A stretch of 64,000 bases of DNA from Sclerotiophoma versabilis (taxonomy: Eukaryota; Ascomycota; Dothideomycetes; Pleosporales; Didymellaceae), in assembly GCA_012274445.1 (NCBI GenBank), contig JAAROD010000044.1:1178001-1242000 (forward strand). The letters run 5' to 3'. Positions 20,069 to 30,263 of this stretch are shown here, one piece after another (position 1 is the first letter of the stretch; every line of letters begins with the position of its first letter). The notes below the pieces were generated by a model. The model had not been told where the DNA came from. It saw only the letters and a program-made list of their open reading frames with translations, and searched no databases. The translations under genes and the position numbers were made by a program.

Positions 20069-22227
20069 ATGCCGTCGACGCAGACCCCGATGGTCAGTTC
20101 CCTCCACCGTGCGCGCGCCTGCCGTCGTCCGAATGCTAATGCGCCGACGCAGAGGAAGCCCCAGAGGCAGGACAGAAGGAGATCTTCACCTCATGGGCCC
20201 TCTCCATACTCATTGTGCTGCTGATCATCGCCCTCTTCACGAGCTACATCATGCAGACGCGCAAGATCCAGGCTGTCCACGAGACTGTCCTGTCCATCTT
20301 TGCCGGTACGTCGAGTGTTGCCTGCCATGCCCGCGGCCCGCCTCGTAATCCTCCTTGCTAGAGCCTCACTAACACCCTTCAGGCATGGTCGTGGGCCTCA
20401 TACTACGATTGACAGCAGTAAGCTCCGTCTTGGATGCAGTCAGCTTCGACTATCAGATGTTCTTCAACCTCCTGCTGCCACCCATCATTCTTTCAGCCGG
20501 TTACGAACTACACCAGGTGCGCCCCCGTTCGCCGCCTCAACCTCTTGTTTCGCTGACCCTCTTCAGGGCAACTTCTTCAGACATATCGGTAGCATTCTCA
20601 CCTTTGCCTTTGCCGGCACTTTCATCTCAGCCGTGTCGCTCGGTCTCATCTTGTTCCTCTGGACACGAATCCCCCTCGATGGCTTCAAGATCAACTTTGT
20701 CGAGGCCATGTCTGTTGGCGCCACCCTCTCAGCCACCGACCCCGTAACCATCCTCGCCATCTTTGACACATACAAAGTCGAACCAAAGCTGTACACCCTC
20801 ATCTTCGGCGAATCGATCCTCAATGACGCCGTTGCCATTGTCCTGTTCGAGACGGCGCAGAAGTACAAGGACGGTGTTGAGACTTTGGGCATTACGAGCT
20901 TGTTCGAGGCTTTTGGCATCTTCTTTGGCGTCTTCTTCGGGAGTCTATTCATTGGTGTCATGGTCGGCATTGTCGCATCCTTGACGCTGAAGTTCACTTA
21001 TGTCAGACGCTACCCCAAGACTGAAACCTGCTTGATCATTCTTGTCGCCTACCTTACCTACTTCCTCTCCAACGCTATCCATATGTCTGGTCAGTCGCTT
21101 CAAACATTCAACCTGACCTTCGCTTACACTCCGCAGGCATTGTATCGCTTCTGTTCTGTGGTATCTGCCTGAAGCATTACGCCTACCACAACATGTCCAG
21201 GCGCACTCAGCTCTCCACAAAGTTCGTCTTCCAGGTCACTTCGCAATTGTCGGAGAACTTCATTTTCATCTACCTCGGACTGTCGCTCTTCACCGACAAA
21301 CAGCTTGACTTCAAGCCTCTTTTCATCCTCATCACCGTTGCCGGCATCTGTGCCGCTCGATGGGCAGCCGTGTTCCCCCTGTCAAAGGCCATCAACGCTG
21401 TCTCAAGATATCGCCAGCGGCGCCGCGGTGTGGACACGACGGAAGAAGAGATACCTTATGCACACCAAGCCATGATCTACTGGGCCGGGTTGCGTGGTGC
21501 TGTAGGTGTTGCTCTTGCAGCAGGACTGACAGGCAACAACGGTGACACGCTTCGTGCTACTGTGCTCGTAGTAGTCGTGTTGACGGTAATCATCTTCGGT
21601 GGTACAACGGCACGTATGCTGGAGATCTTGGGAATCCGCACCGGAGTCGTGGAGGAAATCGACTCCGATGACGAGTTCGACATTGAAGTTGTCAGCGGCG
21701 GTACCTTCCAGCGCAACAAGGGCGCAGGCATTGGCCACACTCCCCAACCTAGTCAGAACGGTTTCGGACTGAGCAATGTGAACGGCGCCTATTCCAGTGG
21801 CTCGTTGAACCGCAACAGCCCACCCACACGACCCAATGGGCAGCCGATGCGACGGAACTCGAGCAAACAGCAGTTCGTAGATGGTGCTGATCAAGGTCTT
21901 CTCAGTCCTGGCGACAGCAACTCCGCCGATGAGGACGACGCAGACCTCGATCTCCCACCGAACGCGCGCAGGTCACCAAATCGCCAACCTTCACCACTTG
22001 GCACATTGAACGATCCTCTCTACCCAACCTCGGGCCATAGAATGGCAGAGACTGGTGCGGCGGAGGGGTCGAGCAGAGTTGCTACTGCGACAGATGCAGT
22101 GAAGCAGCTGTTTAGTGAAATAAGTCACGACCCAGCGAACGCGTTCAAGCACATTGACGATGGCTTCCTGAAACCACATCTGCTTCTCGACCCTGGGCAG
22201 GGAAAGCCGGGGCCTAGCAACGTGTAA
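20069..22227 (+). CDS. NHX1: Endosomal/vacuolar Na+(K+)/H+ exchanger, NHX1-like
   Basis: Five exons; introns 20093-20154, 20306-20382, 20517-20566 and 21090-21136 give 640 residues. CPA1 signatures are clear: FFNLLLPPIILSAGYEL (TM4, amiloride-binding region), GATLSATDPVTILAIF (TM5-6 with the essential Asp), GESILNDAVAIVLFE and WAGLRGAVGVALA. The product exchanges luminal protons for Na+ or K+ in late endosomes or vacuole. The first exon has only eight codons; the first intron needs the second of two adjacent AG acceptors to stay in frame, so the start is less certain than the rest. The C-terminal 170 residues are Asn/Ser/Pro-rich and acidic, as in fungal Nhx1 tails. Confidence 0.87.
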
Positions 22228-23317
22228 GATTTAGATTTGTAGACTGGGCATCTTGGCGTTCAAGGGGAACATTCATCGCTGCATGATTTCACCAAAACGG
22301 TGATGTACGCATGAAGAACCGCGGTTACACATATTCACGGGTTATTTAGGCTGTAGAATTATGCCTGATCCAACCAGTCAGGCTGTTGAATCACTATTTT
22401 CATGTCACAATGTGCATTTGCTGACCGCGTAAGACTCCACTAACGGTACCTCCAAGCTTTGCACGGTCGTGCGAATTACTAGGCAGAAAAGGCTTACAAG
22501 GTTGCCAGGCGAGGCTTGAGTGCATCAAGGTACTTCACCCCGTGCTCGTTTGGGGAATGACAAGCCGCTAGCGCGTTCTCCATATTGCAGCAGATTAAAC
22601 CGCTAACAAACCTCAAACTAACTCACTCAACACAACCACTCAGCTTCGCACATTACAGTGTCTCATGTCCGGAGTGAGGATCACCTTTGCGGAGCCCCAT
22701 AGTTTTCAGGAACGCCGTTATTGCGGGGAAACTATCTCAGTCTGAACGACACCTGCAATGAATGGAGGTTCATCTACAATCGCCCGCTAATGGGACATTC
22801 AACAGCTCCGCTCTTAGTTACTTCAGTCAACTGAAGGTGAGAACCACGTTCAGAAGTGTCATCGGTGCTTTTGTGATACAGTAACGATATCACGGAATGC
22901 AGGCCTGGTGCAGTGAACCCACGTGATGAAAGTTTGGCAGACCATTTACCAATGGTACACTCATCCTCAGACTGACAGGCCTCCAGATTAGGTCCGAAAT
23001 TCCGCTTCTTTGAGATGGGATCACCCGGTCATCGTTAACACTACATTAGATGACTGCTGATCCTGCTATAGCACGAATATATCCCACCTGCAGCCAACGT
23101 TGTTGAAACCCCATCAGTCGGATCGCACAGACCCCGAAGATCACGTACTCGCGGCTTACGGGCCTGATTCCTGATGAGCCTTCTGCAATCGAGTCAGATA
23201 TCAACTGCTCGCTATACAGCGGCTGAGAGGCTGCGATGGATATAAAAGACAGTCGGATGCTGGAGAGATTCGAGCAATCACGGTCTAAGTCTTTCGCTCA
23301 TCACTCTCTTCGCCAAC
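22228..23317. other. Intergenic region upstream of cellobiohydrolase
   Basis: 1.09 kb. It should include the 5' regulatory region of the GH6 gene; a TATAAA-like element (GGATATAAAAG, about 23237-23247) lies about 75 bp before its ATG. No other gene seen. Confidence 0.45.
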
Positions 23318-24654
23318 ATGAAGTTCACCTTTGCTGCCTTTTTGGCTTCTGCCATCACTGGCGTCCTCGCCATTCCCACGCCCACCGAGCAGGGCCCCAT
23401 TACTGCACGCCAGGCGGCGAGTGGTTGTGCGACTGCTGTCACCCTCTCTGGCAACCCTTTTGCAGGACGCTCCATCTATGCAAACAAGTTCTACTCGTCC
23501 GAAGTCATATCCGCTGCTGCCTCCATCACTGACAGCGCGTTGAGGGCCAAGGCCACCAAGGTTGCTAACGTCGGAACTTACCTTTGGATGTAGGTGTGAA
23601 CCGCTCGAGTAATGTAGCTCGGCTGACCTGTTCCCAGCGACACCCGTGCTAAAATCGCTTCTGTTGAGGATGCTATCAAGAATGTCGCTTGTAATCAGAT
23701 TGCTGCTCTCGTCATCTACAACCTTCCGGGCCGTGACTGTGCTGCGAAGGCCTCCAATGGTGAGCTTGCTGTTGGCCAGCTTGATGTCTACAAGACACAG
23801 TACATTGACCGTGAGTCCTCCACACGCTTTTGATTCAGTAGACTCACTGACGTATCAAGCCATCGTCGCTATCATCAAGAAGTACCCCAAGGTCGCCATC
23901 TCCTTGATCATCGAGCCTGACTCCCTTCCCAACCTTGTCACCAACAGCAATCTTGCAACTTGCCAGGCCTCCGCTGCCGGCTACCGTGATGGTGTTGCAT
24001 ACGCACTCAAACAACTCAACCTCCCCAACGTAGCCATGTACCTCGATGCTGGTCATGGCGGCTGGCTAGGCTGGAACGACAACCTCAGTGCGTCCCCTAT
24101 CACCTCATATCGATTTCTAAACTGACACACCCTCAGAGCCTGGCGCCCAGGTCCTCGCCGACGCCTACACAGCAGCCGGAAAGCCGAAAGCCCTCCGCGG
24201 TATCTCCACCAACGTCGCCGGCTGGAACGCCTGGGACCTCACCCCCGGCGAGTTCTCCAACACTCCGGACGCGCAATACAACAAAGCCCAGAACGAGAAA
24301 GCATACGTCGAGCTCTTCGCCCCCTACCTGCAGGCCGCAGGCATGCCATCCCAAGCCATTGTCGACACCGGCCGCAACGCCGTGCAAGGCCTACGCAAAG
24401 CCTGGGGCGACTGGTGCAACGTCAAGGGCGCAGGATTCGGCGTGCGCCCCACGACCAACACGGGATCGAGCCTCGTCGATTCTTTTGTGTGGGTCAAGCC
24501 TGGCGGCGAGAGCGATGGCACGAGCGACCCATCTGCCAAGCGCTACGACTCGTTCTGCGGGCTGGACGACGCGTTCAAGCCCAGTCCCGAGGCCGGCCAG
24601 TGGAACCAAGCGTACTTTGAGACGCTGCTGCAGAACGCGAAGCCGTCTTTCTAG
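23318..24654 (+). CDS. Secreted GH6 cellobiohydrolase (exo-1,4-beta-glucanase), no CBM1
   Basis: Four exons; introns 23590-23637, 23811-23859 and 24088-24136 give 396 residues. It cleaves cellobiose units from the non-reducing ends of cellulose. The signal peptide MKFTFAAFLASAITGVLA is followed by a short propeptide ending TARQ. The GH6 catalytic region shows YNLPGRDCAAKASNGE (proton-donor Asp in GRDC), EPDSLPNLVTN and DAGHGGWLGW, then GISTNVAGWN, DTGRNA and FVWVKPGGESDGTS (the substrate-tunnel region). The N-terminal cellulose-binding module and Ser/Thr linker of the Trichoderma CBH2 type are absent, so this is the single-domain class. Cys pairs (RDCA/ATCQ and DWCN/SFCG) fit the conserved disulfides. 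The last 42 bp, stop included, are tandemly duplicated after the gene. Confidence 0.93.
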
Positions 24655-24696
24655 TTGGTCGAGACGCTGCTGAAGGACGCGAAGACTTCTTTCTAG
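24613..24696 (+). repeat. Tandem 42-bp duplication spanning the GH6 stop codon
   Basis: 24613-24654 holds the last 13 codons and stop of the GH6 gene; 24655-24696 is a second diverged copy (shared core GAGACGCTGCTG and TTCTTTCTAG or CGTCTTTCTAG) that again ends in TAG in the same phase. The copy is outside the current reading frame end. Confidence 0.9.
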
Positions 24697-25877
24697 TCAG
24701 CCTCGCGAGGGCAGTCTACATGTACATAACCCGGCGGGCTGTGATGTGCATATGGAATATGAAAATGCTAAGGGGGAATTGCAATGAAGACGGGAGTAAA
24801 TGACATTCGTTTAGCCTCTACCAAGCTTTGTATCGCATGTTTGATGATCCACCTCCCTTTCACACCATCCAGATAATCCCTTTGCAGAAATCGACGCATC
24901 CAGAATTTCTCTCACAGACTTTACCAATCACTCGACATCGAACAATCTCACAGACCACCTACCCTGCCTACGCCATCGTTGCATCTATCGTGGCGTTTGC
25001 AGGATATTACACTGAATACCAATAGATACGCATTGCCCCAATCAAAAAGTTTCTCCGAGGGATCACAGCACCAAGTGCAATTCCAAGAGTCCCTGCATTG
25101 CCCTCGACTTTTCCAGAATGAGAATCTTGGCAAATTCGGTGCTGTATTATACATGTATACAATCAAGATATCCGTAGGTCTCGTGAATTCCAAGTGCACA
25201 TTCTAATTAGTCGCGGCAAGTCCACTGACGCTCCTCGTACGGTAGATTATCATGCCCCCCTTGGCATATATACTATAGTTAGTGCATATTAAAAAAAGAA
25301 AAAAAAATCTTTTCCAGTGTTATGGATTTACTTGGTTGTGCAGGGAGGAGAGCTTCATGGAGCCCGGGAGTTGTGCGAGGTTGGTGCGGTGCTTTTTTTT
25401 TTTTTTTTTTGGGTAAGTATACCCCAGGCGAGGAATTGCTCTGAAAAGGGTTCACAGGGACGTGAAGTGCGCGGGGGATGATGGAAAGCAGCAAGTGCGC
25501 TTACTGATTTAATCTGGATGTGGTCTAAGGACAGTGTGGTGGTTCTTTGGAAGAGTTAGATGTCAAGTCATGATTGCCACTTTTGTAGATTCTGTAGTGT
25601 ATGGGATTTGATTCGCGTAACGATTGATGTGCGATGTTATTGATTGATATCTATGCAATGCACTGCTCATCCATGTATGTTTGTTCTTTTGCTGCTTGGT
25701 CACGTCTGGCACCTGCTCAGAGAATGCCCTGAGAGGATTCGTCCGCTGGCTCGATCCCTGGGTATAGATCAGACGTGTCTGGGTTCATTGTGTCCGTCCT
25801 CTTTGCTAGCTTACTCGCAGCGCTCTGTGTAGGTGCGACATGAGTAGTCCTCCTTACTTGATTGCCATCCGTCAGGC
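24697..25877. other. Intergenic region with homopolymer tracts
   Basis: 1.18 kb. It contains an A-rich run at about 25290-25308 and an 18-T tract at 25393-25410. Apart from the sugar-transporter remnant that follows, no coding signal is convincing. Confidence 0.45.
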
Positions 25878-26140
25878 TGGGCTGGATCATCTGCCGTTGG
25901 GTTCATGATCAGTGCCTTGGCTGGCTTTGCGTTCAGCATCTCGGTGCCGTACATGTTCACTGCTGATACTGGCAACTTGGGTGGCAAGATTGGGTTCATC
26001 TTTGCCTTCCTGTGCTTCTGGGGTGTTGGCTTTCTTGGCTGTACATTCCCAAGACTAAGGCTATGTAGTATGAGGAGCTGGATCATTCGTTCAAGAGAGG
26101 TACCAACAAGCAGCTCAAGAATACCTTGTACGGCGAGTAG
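25878..26140 (+). pseudogene. C-terminal fragment of an MFS sugar transporter
   Basis: Translation from about 25878 gives the end of a fungal sugar transporter: FSISVPYMFTADTGNLGGK corresponds to the last membrane hairpin with its GNLGGK motif, then IGFIFAFLCFWGVGF. A one-base frameshift near 26042 moves reading to IPKTKAM, a TAG, and YEELDH..KRGTNKQLKNTLYGE before the final TAG at about 26138-26140. The upstream two thirds of the gene cannot be found. The frameshift, internal stop and missing N-terminus make this a decayed remnant rather than a gene. Confidence 0.7.
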
Positions 26141-26545
26141 AACTAGTCCTCACAGATGTGATAGTTATCAGCTATGCATCTGTTTGGCTACACATTGATG
26201 AGTTAGTGTATCAGTGGTGATTCTGCCCCGCTCCTCGCAGTGTTCAGTCTATGCTGGATGTTTGTCAACTACAAGCGTCATGGATTCGACGAAGCAATCC
26301 GGCTGGCGTGTCAGTCGTCTAACTGTCAGGCCTCAGGCAGGCACCCGCTCCGGCTATATCCACACATCAAGTGAGGGGTAGTTCCTTCCGTTCGCCCCGC
26401 TTCTTGCCTCACTTGTCAGCTTACAACGTGTACACTTTCCTGCTGTAGGACGCCCAAGCTGTGGTGTTCACCATCTGAATGATGTCCGGAGAAGACCGCT
26501 CAAGGTATAGCTCACAGACCCCACTATCTCCCCATCTGATACCAA

Positions 26546-26634
26546 GCATCGATAGTTTAGTGGTAGAATTGAAGCTTCCCATCTCACCATAGAAGGACTT
26601 GCTTTAGGCACGGGTTCGATTCCCGTTCGATGCA
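26546..26634 (+). tRNA. tRNA-Gly(CCC) with an 18-nt intron
   Basis: Acceptor stem GCATCGA (26546-26552) pairs with TCGATGC near 26627-26633, followed by discriminator A. The D-arm has TAGTGGTAGA. The anticodon stem GAAGC pairs with GCTTT around loop TTCCCA|T, putting CCC at positions 34-36. The intron 26582-26599 starts right after position 37, the standard site for nuclear tRNA introns. The T-arm is CGGGTTCGATTCCCG. Box A and box B Pol III promoter elements are those of the D- and T-arms; a short T run (CTTTTTG) follows about 10 nt downstream as terminator. Confidence 0.85.
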
Positions 26635-27005
26635 GCTGATCTTTTTGCTCCTGTTGTGTGTGGGCTCGAAAAGAGAAAAAGTTGAGCGACGAAGAGATGC
26701 TGCTACTTCTGCTGCTCCTAGGCGTGCCGCTGCTGCTGTTGGTCGAGAGCGCCTGGTTTTCGGCTGCTTGAACTTTTCAGGATGAAAAGCTGCTGCGTTC
26801 GAAATGCTGAGCTGGCCTGCAGAAGCTCTTTTTGCTGCGTGTGTGGTGGTGGTGGTCGTGGACTGTAGGTGCCCCGTCTCGCGGCTGGAGTTGAGAGCTG
26901 TCTAGCGGGGTCCCACCGTGCGTCATTGCGACTCGACATCAACACTGCTCCTACGTGCGCCCCAACACTGCACAATTCCACCGTCCACTCTCCCACGTCT
27001 TCACC

Positions 27006-28113
27006 ATGTCTGCCAAGATTGAGAAGACGATCCAGCGACAGAAGGAGAGGTAAGTCGCTTGTGTCTGGCCCTCCCACCTCTCACTGACATGCACAGGATC
27101 GCAGAGGGCCAGTACTACGAAGCCCACCAGCAGCTGCGCGTGATCGCCTCGCGCTACACCAAAGCCTCCGACTGGGCCTCCGCGACCGACATCCTCTTCC
27201 GCGGCGCACAGTCCCTCCTACAAGCCGGCCAGGGCGGCTCTGGCGGGGACCTGTGCCTGTTCCTCGTCGACGTCTTCAACAAGAGCGAGACCAAGCCCGA
27301 CGCCAGCAGCAAGGGCAAGCTGCTGACCCTGCTCCGCGCATTCCCGCCCAACGAGCCGACCAAGAAGAAGTTTGTCGGTGAGATGGTCGCCTGGAGCGCG
27401 CGGCACGGCGAGTATCCCGCCGGCGACCCGGAGCTGCACCATGTCGCGGGCAGCGCATTCGCAGAGGGTATGTCCACGTCCACGTCCACGTCCACGTCCA
27501 CGTCCACGTTCACCCGCACCGACACTGCCGCGTACAAAGCTGACACGGAGACACAGACCTCGAGCCCTACGAGGCAGAGCGCCACCTCGTCCTCGGCACA
27601 AAAGACTCGCCCGAAGCCCTCGCCAGCGTCGAGTACGCCTGGTACTCGGCCGACGACGCCCACACGGCGCCGCTGTACGCCGCCCGTGGCGCCCTGCCCT
27701 ACCTGCTCGCCGGCAACCTGCGCGCAGCGAACAAGTTCCTCCTGCTCTTCACCAGCCGACTGTCGGCCAAGCCCGGGCTGCAGACCCAGCACGTCTCGAC
27801 CTCGGCCTCGGACCTGCGCGTATACCCGTCCCTGCCGCTGCTGAACTTCCTGGGCCTGCTGCTGCTGAGTGTCGAGCGCGGCGACCCCAGTCTGTTCCGC
27901 CAGTTGAAAAGCCACTATGCGCCGCACTTGAAGGACGTGAACTGGGACGACGCCCTGGATCAGATTGGCGAGATGTACTTTGGCATCAGGATACCGAAGC
28001 AGGGGAACCCCATGTTTGATATGCTGGGGAGCATGTTTGGCGGTGGAATGGGCGGGGCTGCTAAGCCAGCAGGCGGGAGTAAGACGTTGCCGCCGACTGG
28101 GGGGTTGGATTAG
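27006..28113 (+). CDS. GET4: Get4, GET pathway tail-anchored protein targeting factor
   Basis: Three exons; introns 27050-27096 (47 nt) and 27468-27556 (89 nt) give 323 residues. Get4 is the cytosolic alpha-helical-repeat adaptor that, with Get5, hands tail-anchored proteins from Sgt2 to Get3. Family features include EGQYYEAHQQLRVIASRY near the N-terminus, ATDILFRGAQSLLQAGQGGS, and AWYSADDAHTAPLYAARGAL followed by PYLLAGNL and NKFLLLF in the helical repeats. The C-terminus is Gly/Met-rich (MLGSMFGGGMGG), as is common in fungal Get4. The second intron contains a GTCCAC hexanucleotide repeat right after its donor site. The leader (26635-27005) shows no other feature. Confidence 0.9.
27472..27511 (+). 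repeat. Hexanucleotide repeat (GTCCAC)n inside a GET4 intron
   Basis: Six to seven tandem GTCCAC units start four bases into the second GET4 intron. The repeat length sets much of the intron length. Confidence 0.9.
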
Positions 28114-28308
28114 ACGTCGAGGTTGGGAGGTAGAAATAGTATGGCATGACATAGCACATACACCGAATCATCAGCAAACACGTCACTTTTGCAACTACAA
28201 ATCCTGGCTGCATACAGGCGCGAGATGCTTCTGCTTTTGTCTACGCTACTGGGTACTTGAAATCTGCATTCTATGATTCCACACGCATCCCTTCGCACAG
28301 CGCACTGT

Positions 28309-29854
28309 CTAGGCAGCAACAGTCTTCTCCCTGAAGCGGATGTTGTACTTGTCTTCCAGGACCTTCATCAGCGGCCTGCAGATAGCAGGGTCCATGGGCG
28401 CGAGGATACCCTTCTCCTTGATGGTGCCGTCGAGAACCTGCTGGACGGCGACCGCGCAGGGGACACCGACCAGCTTGGCCATGGACGAGTAGCCCTTGGG
28501 GTCACCGTAGTCGGCGAGGGTGGATGTGCGAATTACCCTGCTGCCGTCCTTGTTCTCAATCTCAAACTTGTGCTGCAGCATGACGAAGTCGCGCTCGTCC
28601 TCCTCGTACTGCATCTTCTTCTCGAGAGTCGCGCAGAGCGTGTCCAGCGGGTTGCCGCGGGGGATGATCTTCTCGTCGGAGAAGAGACCGATCCACTCGA
28701 GGCCGGAGATGATGCGCTCCTTCTCTTCGGTAGAGGGGAACTTGTGGCGCGAGCTGATGGCCCACACAATGTCCTCCTTCTTGTCGCTTGACGAGCCGAC
28801 AATCTTGGCTGTGGCATCCTTCCATGAGCGCTGCTCGCCCTGCTTGAGGAAGTCCTTCTCGTCCTCAACAAGAAAGCCGATGTCGACAAGGGTCTTGATG
28901 TACTCGGGGAAACCCTGGTAGCGGAGAGTGCCACGGACGATGGTCTGGGCCTCGGGGATGTTGTAGCGCTCCTTGTAGGGGGTGGAGTCGCGGTTGGGGT
29001 AGGCGACGAAAGCGTAGCCGGGGTAGATGAAGTAGGGCTTGGCCTCAGCCATGAGCTCGGGGCCCTCGACCTCCTTGACCTTGCCGTCCTCCCAGTACTT
29101 GGCAGCGTTCCTCAGCGCCAGCAGCACACCACGGGAGCTCCACGAGAACTTGTATCCGAGCGGGTTGTCGGAAGACTCGGGTGCGGGAAGACCACCGCAG
29201 TATGACTTGAAGGAGAGGATCTTGCCGCCCTCCTTGTGGACGTCGTCGATGGTGATGACTGCAGACAAGTGGTCAATACCGGGGTCAAGACCGATCTCGT
29301 TCATGACGGTGATGCCAGCCTCCTTGGCCTCAGCATCGAGCTCCATCATCGCGGGCGAGACATATGAGGTTGTGACGACATTCTTCTTCTTGCGGATGGC
29401 CGACTTGATGACGGTTGCGTGGAAGGTGTAGGGGATCAAGGAGATGACGACGTCGACCTTGGCGACCTCAGCGTCGAGGGCCTCAGCATCGTTAACGTCG
29501 AGCTGGTGGAGTCAGTTCCTGCAGCATGAGTTGGTCTGAAAATATCGCATACGCTGATCGCCTGGGCATTGGGGATGCCCTTGGCCAGAGCCTGTGCCTT
29601 CTCGAGAGTCCTGCAGGCAACGATGACCTTGACGCCAGACTTGCCAAGGATCTCAGCAGTTGGGCGGGTGACGAAGCCAGCACCAAGCAGCAGAACCGAC
29701 CTTGTAATCAATTAATATGTTGTTGACTTTTGTGACCCAACTGTACTCACTTTCCGGTAAAGTTAACGCCGCCGAGCACGGTCTCGAACTTGTCTGTGTT
29801 GATTAGTATAGCCTAAGTGACAGGTACGAACTACTCACTGATGATTGCTTCCAT
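28309..29854 (-). CDS. LYS9: Saccharopine dehydrogenase (NADP+, L-glutamate-forming)
   Basis: Four exons; two short first exons, three introns of 45, 50 and 50 nt, and 466 residues. It makes saccharopine from aminoadipate semialdehyde and glutamate in fungal lysine synthesis. The N-terminal Rossmann motif SVLLLGAGFVTRP is produced exactly by the second splice. Then come VACRTLEKAQALA, VVISLIPYTFHATVIKSAI, NEIGLDPGIDH, SYCGGLPAPESSDNPLGYKF and the C-terminal catalytic domain with RGTLRYQGFPEY. Total length matches yeast Lys9 (446 residues). ATG 29852-29854 opens a six-codon first exon (MEAIIN...), typical of the family in filamentous ascomycetes. Confidence 0.95.
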
Positions 29855-30263
29855 TTTGTATTGATCTGGGGAAAACTCTCAAAATCAAAACGTGGTTGTA
29901 GATATACTGTTTGGCGATAAATTCGTTTTGAGTCCGATGAATACCCCGCCGAACTCCGCAGCGTCATCGCCGCCACAAGGCGCCCGAAGTTCGGACAACC
30001 CTGGAGCACGGCGGGACGTTCAGCCCTATGTGCACGTGATGTAACGGCCCCACCATCCTAGGCTCTTTCCATCTTTGGCGTCCTGGATGCGCCAGGTACG
30101 GGTCCACGGGTGCGCCTAGGTACCAACATTCACATCCATCAAAGCGCGACAGCAACATTGCGATAGACCCGTCCATACATCCAATTTACTTCAAACACTG
30201 AAGGACTGATCGCGGGCACGCAACACAGATCTGGGGCGCAAAGCGCACGCGACAGCTGTCATC
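29855..30263. promoter_or_regulatory. Divergent intergenic region (LYS9 / SEC15)
   Basis: 409 bp between two divergent start codons. No repeat or other gene recognised; presumed promoters of both genes. Confidence 0.35.

Noticed and set aside
25279..25494. Lys-rich minus-strand frame
   Set aside because: Lysine run comes from the T tract at 25393-25410; no protein evidence.
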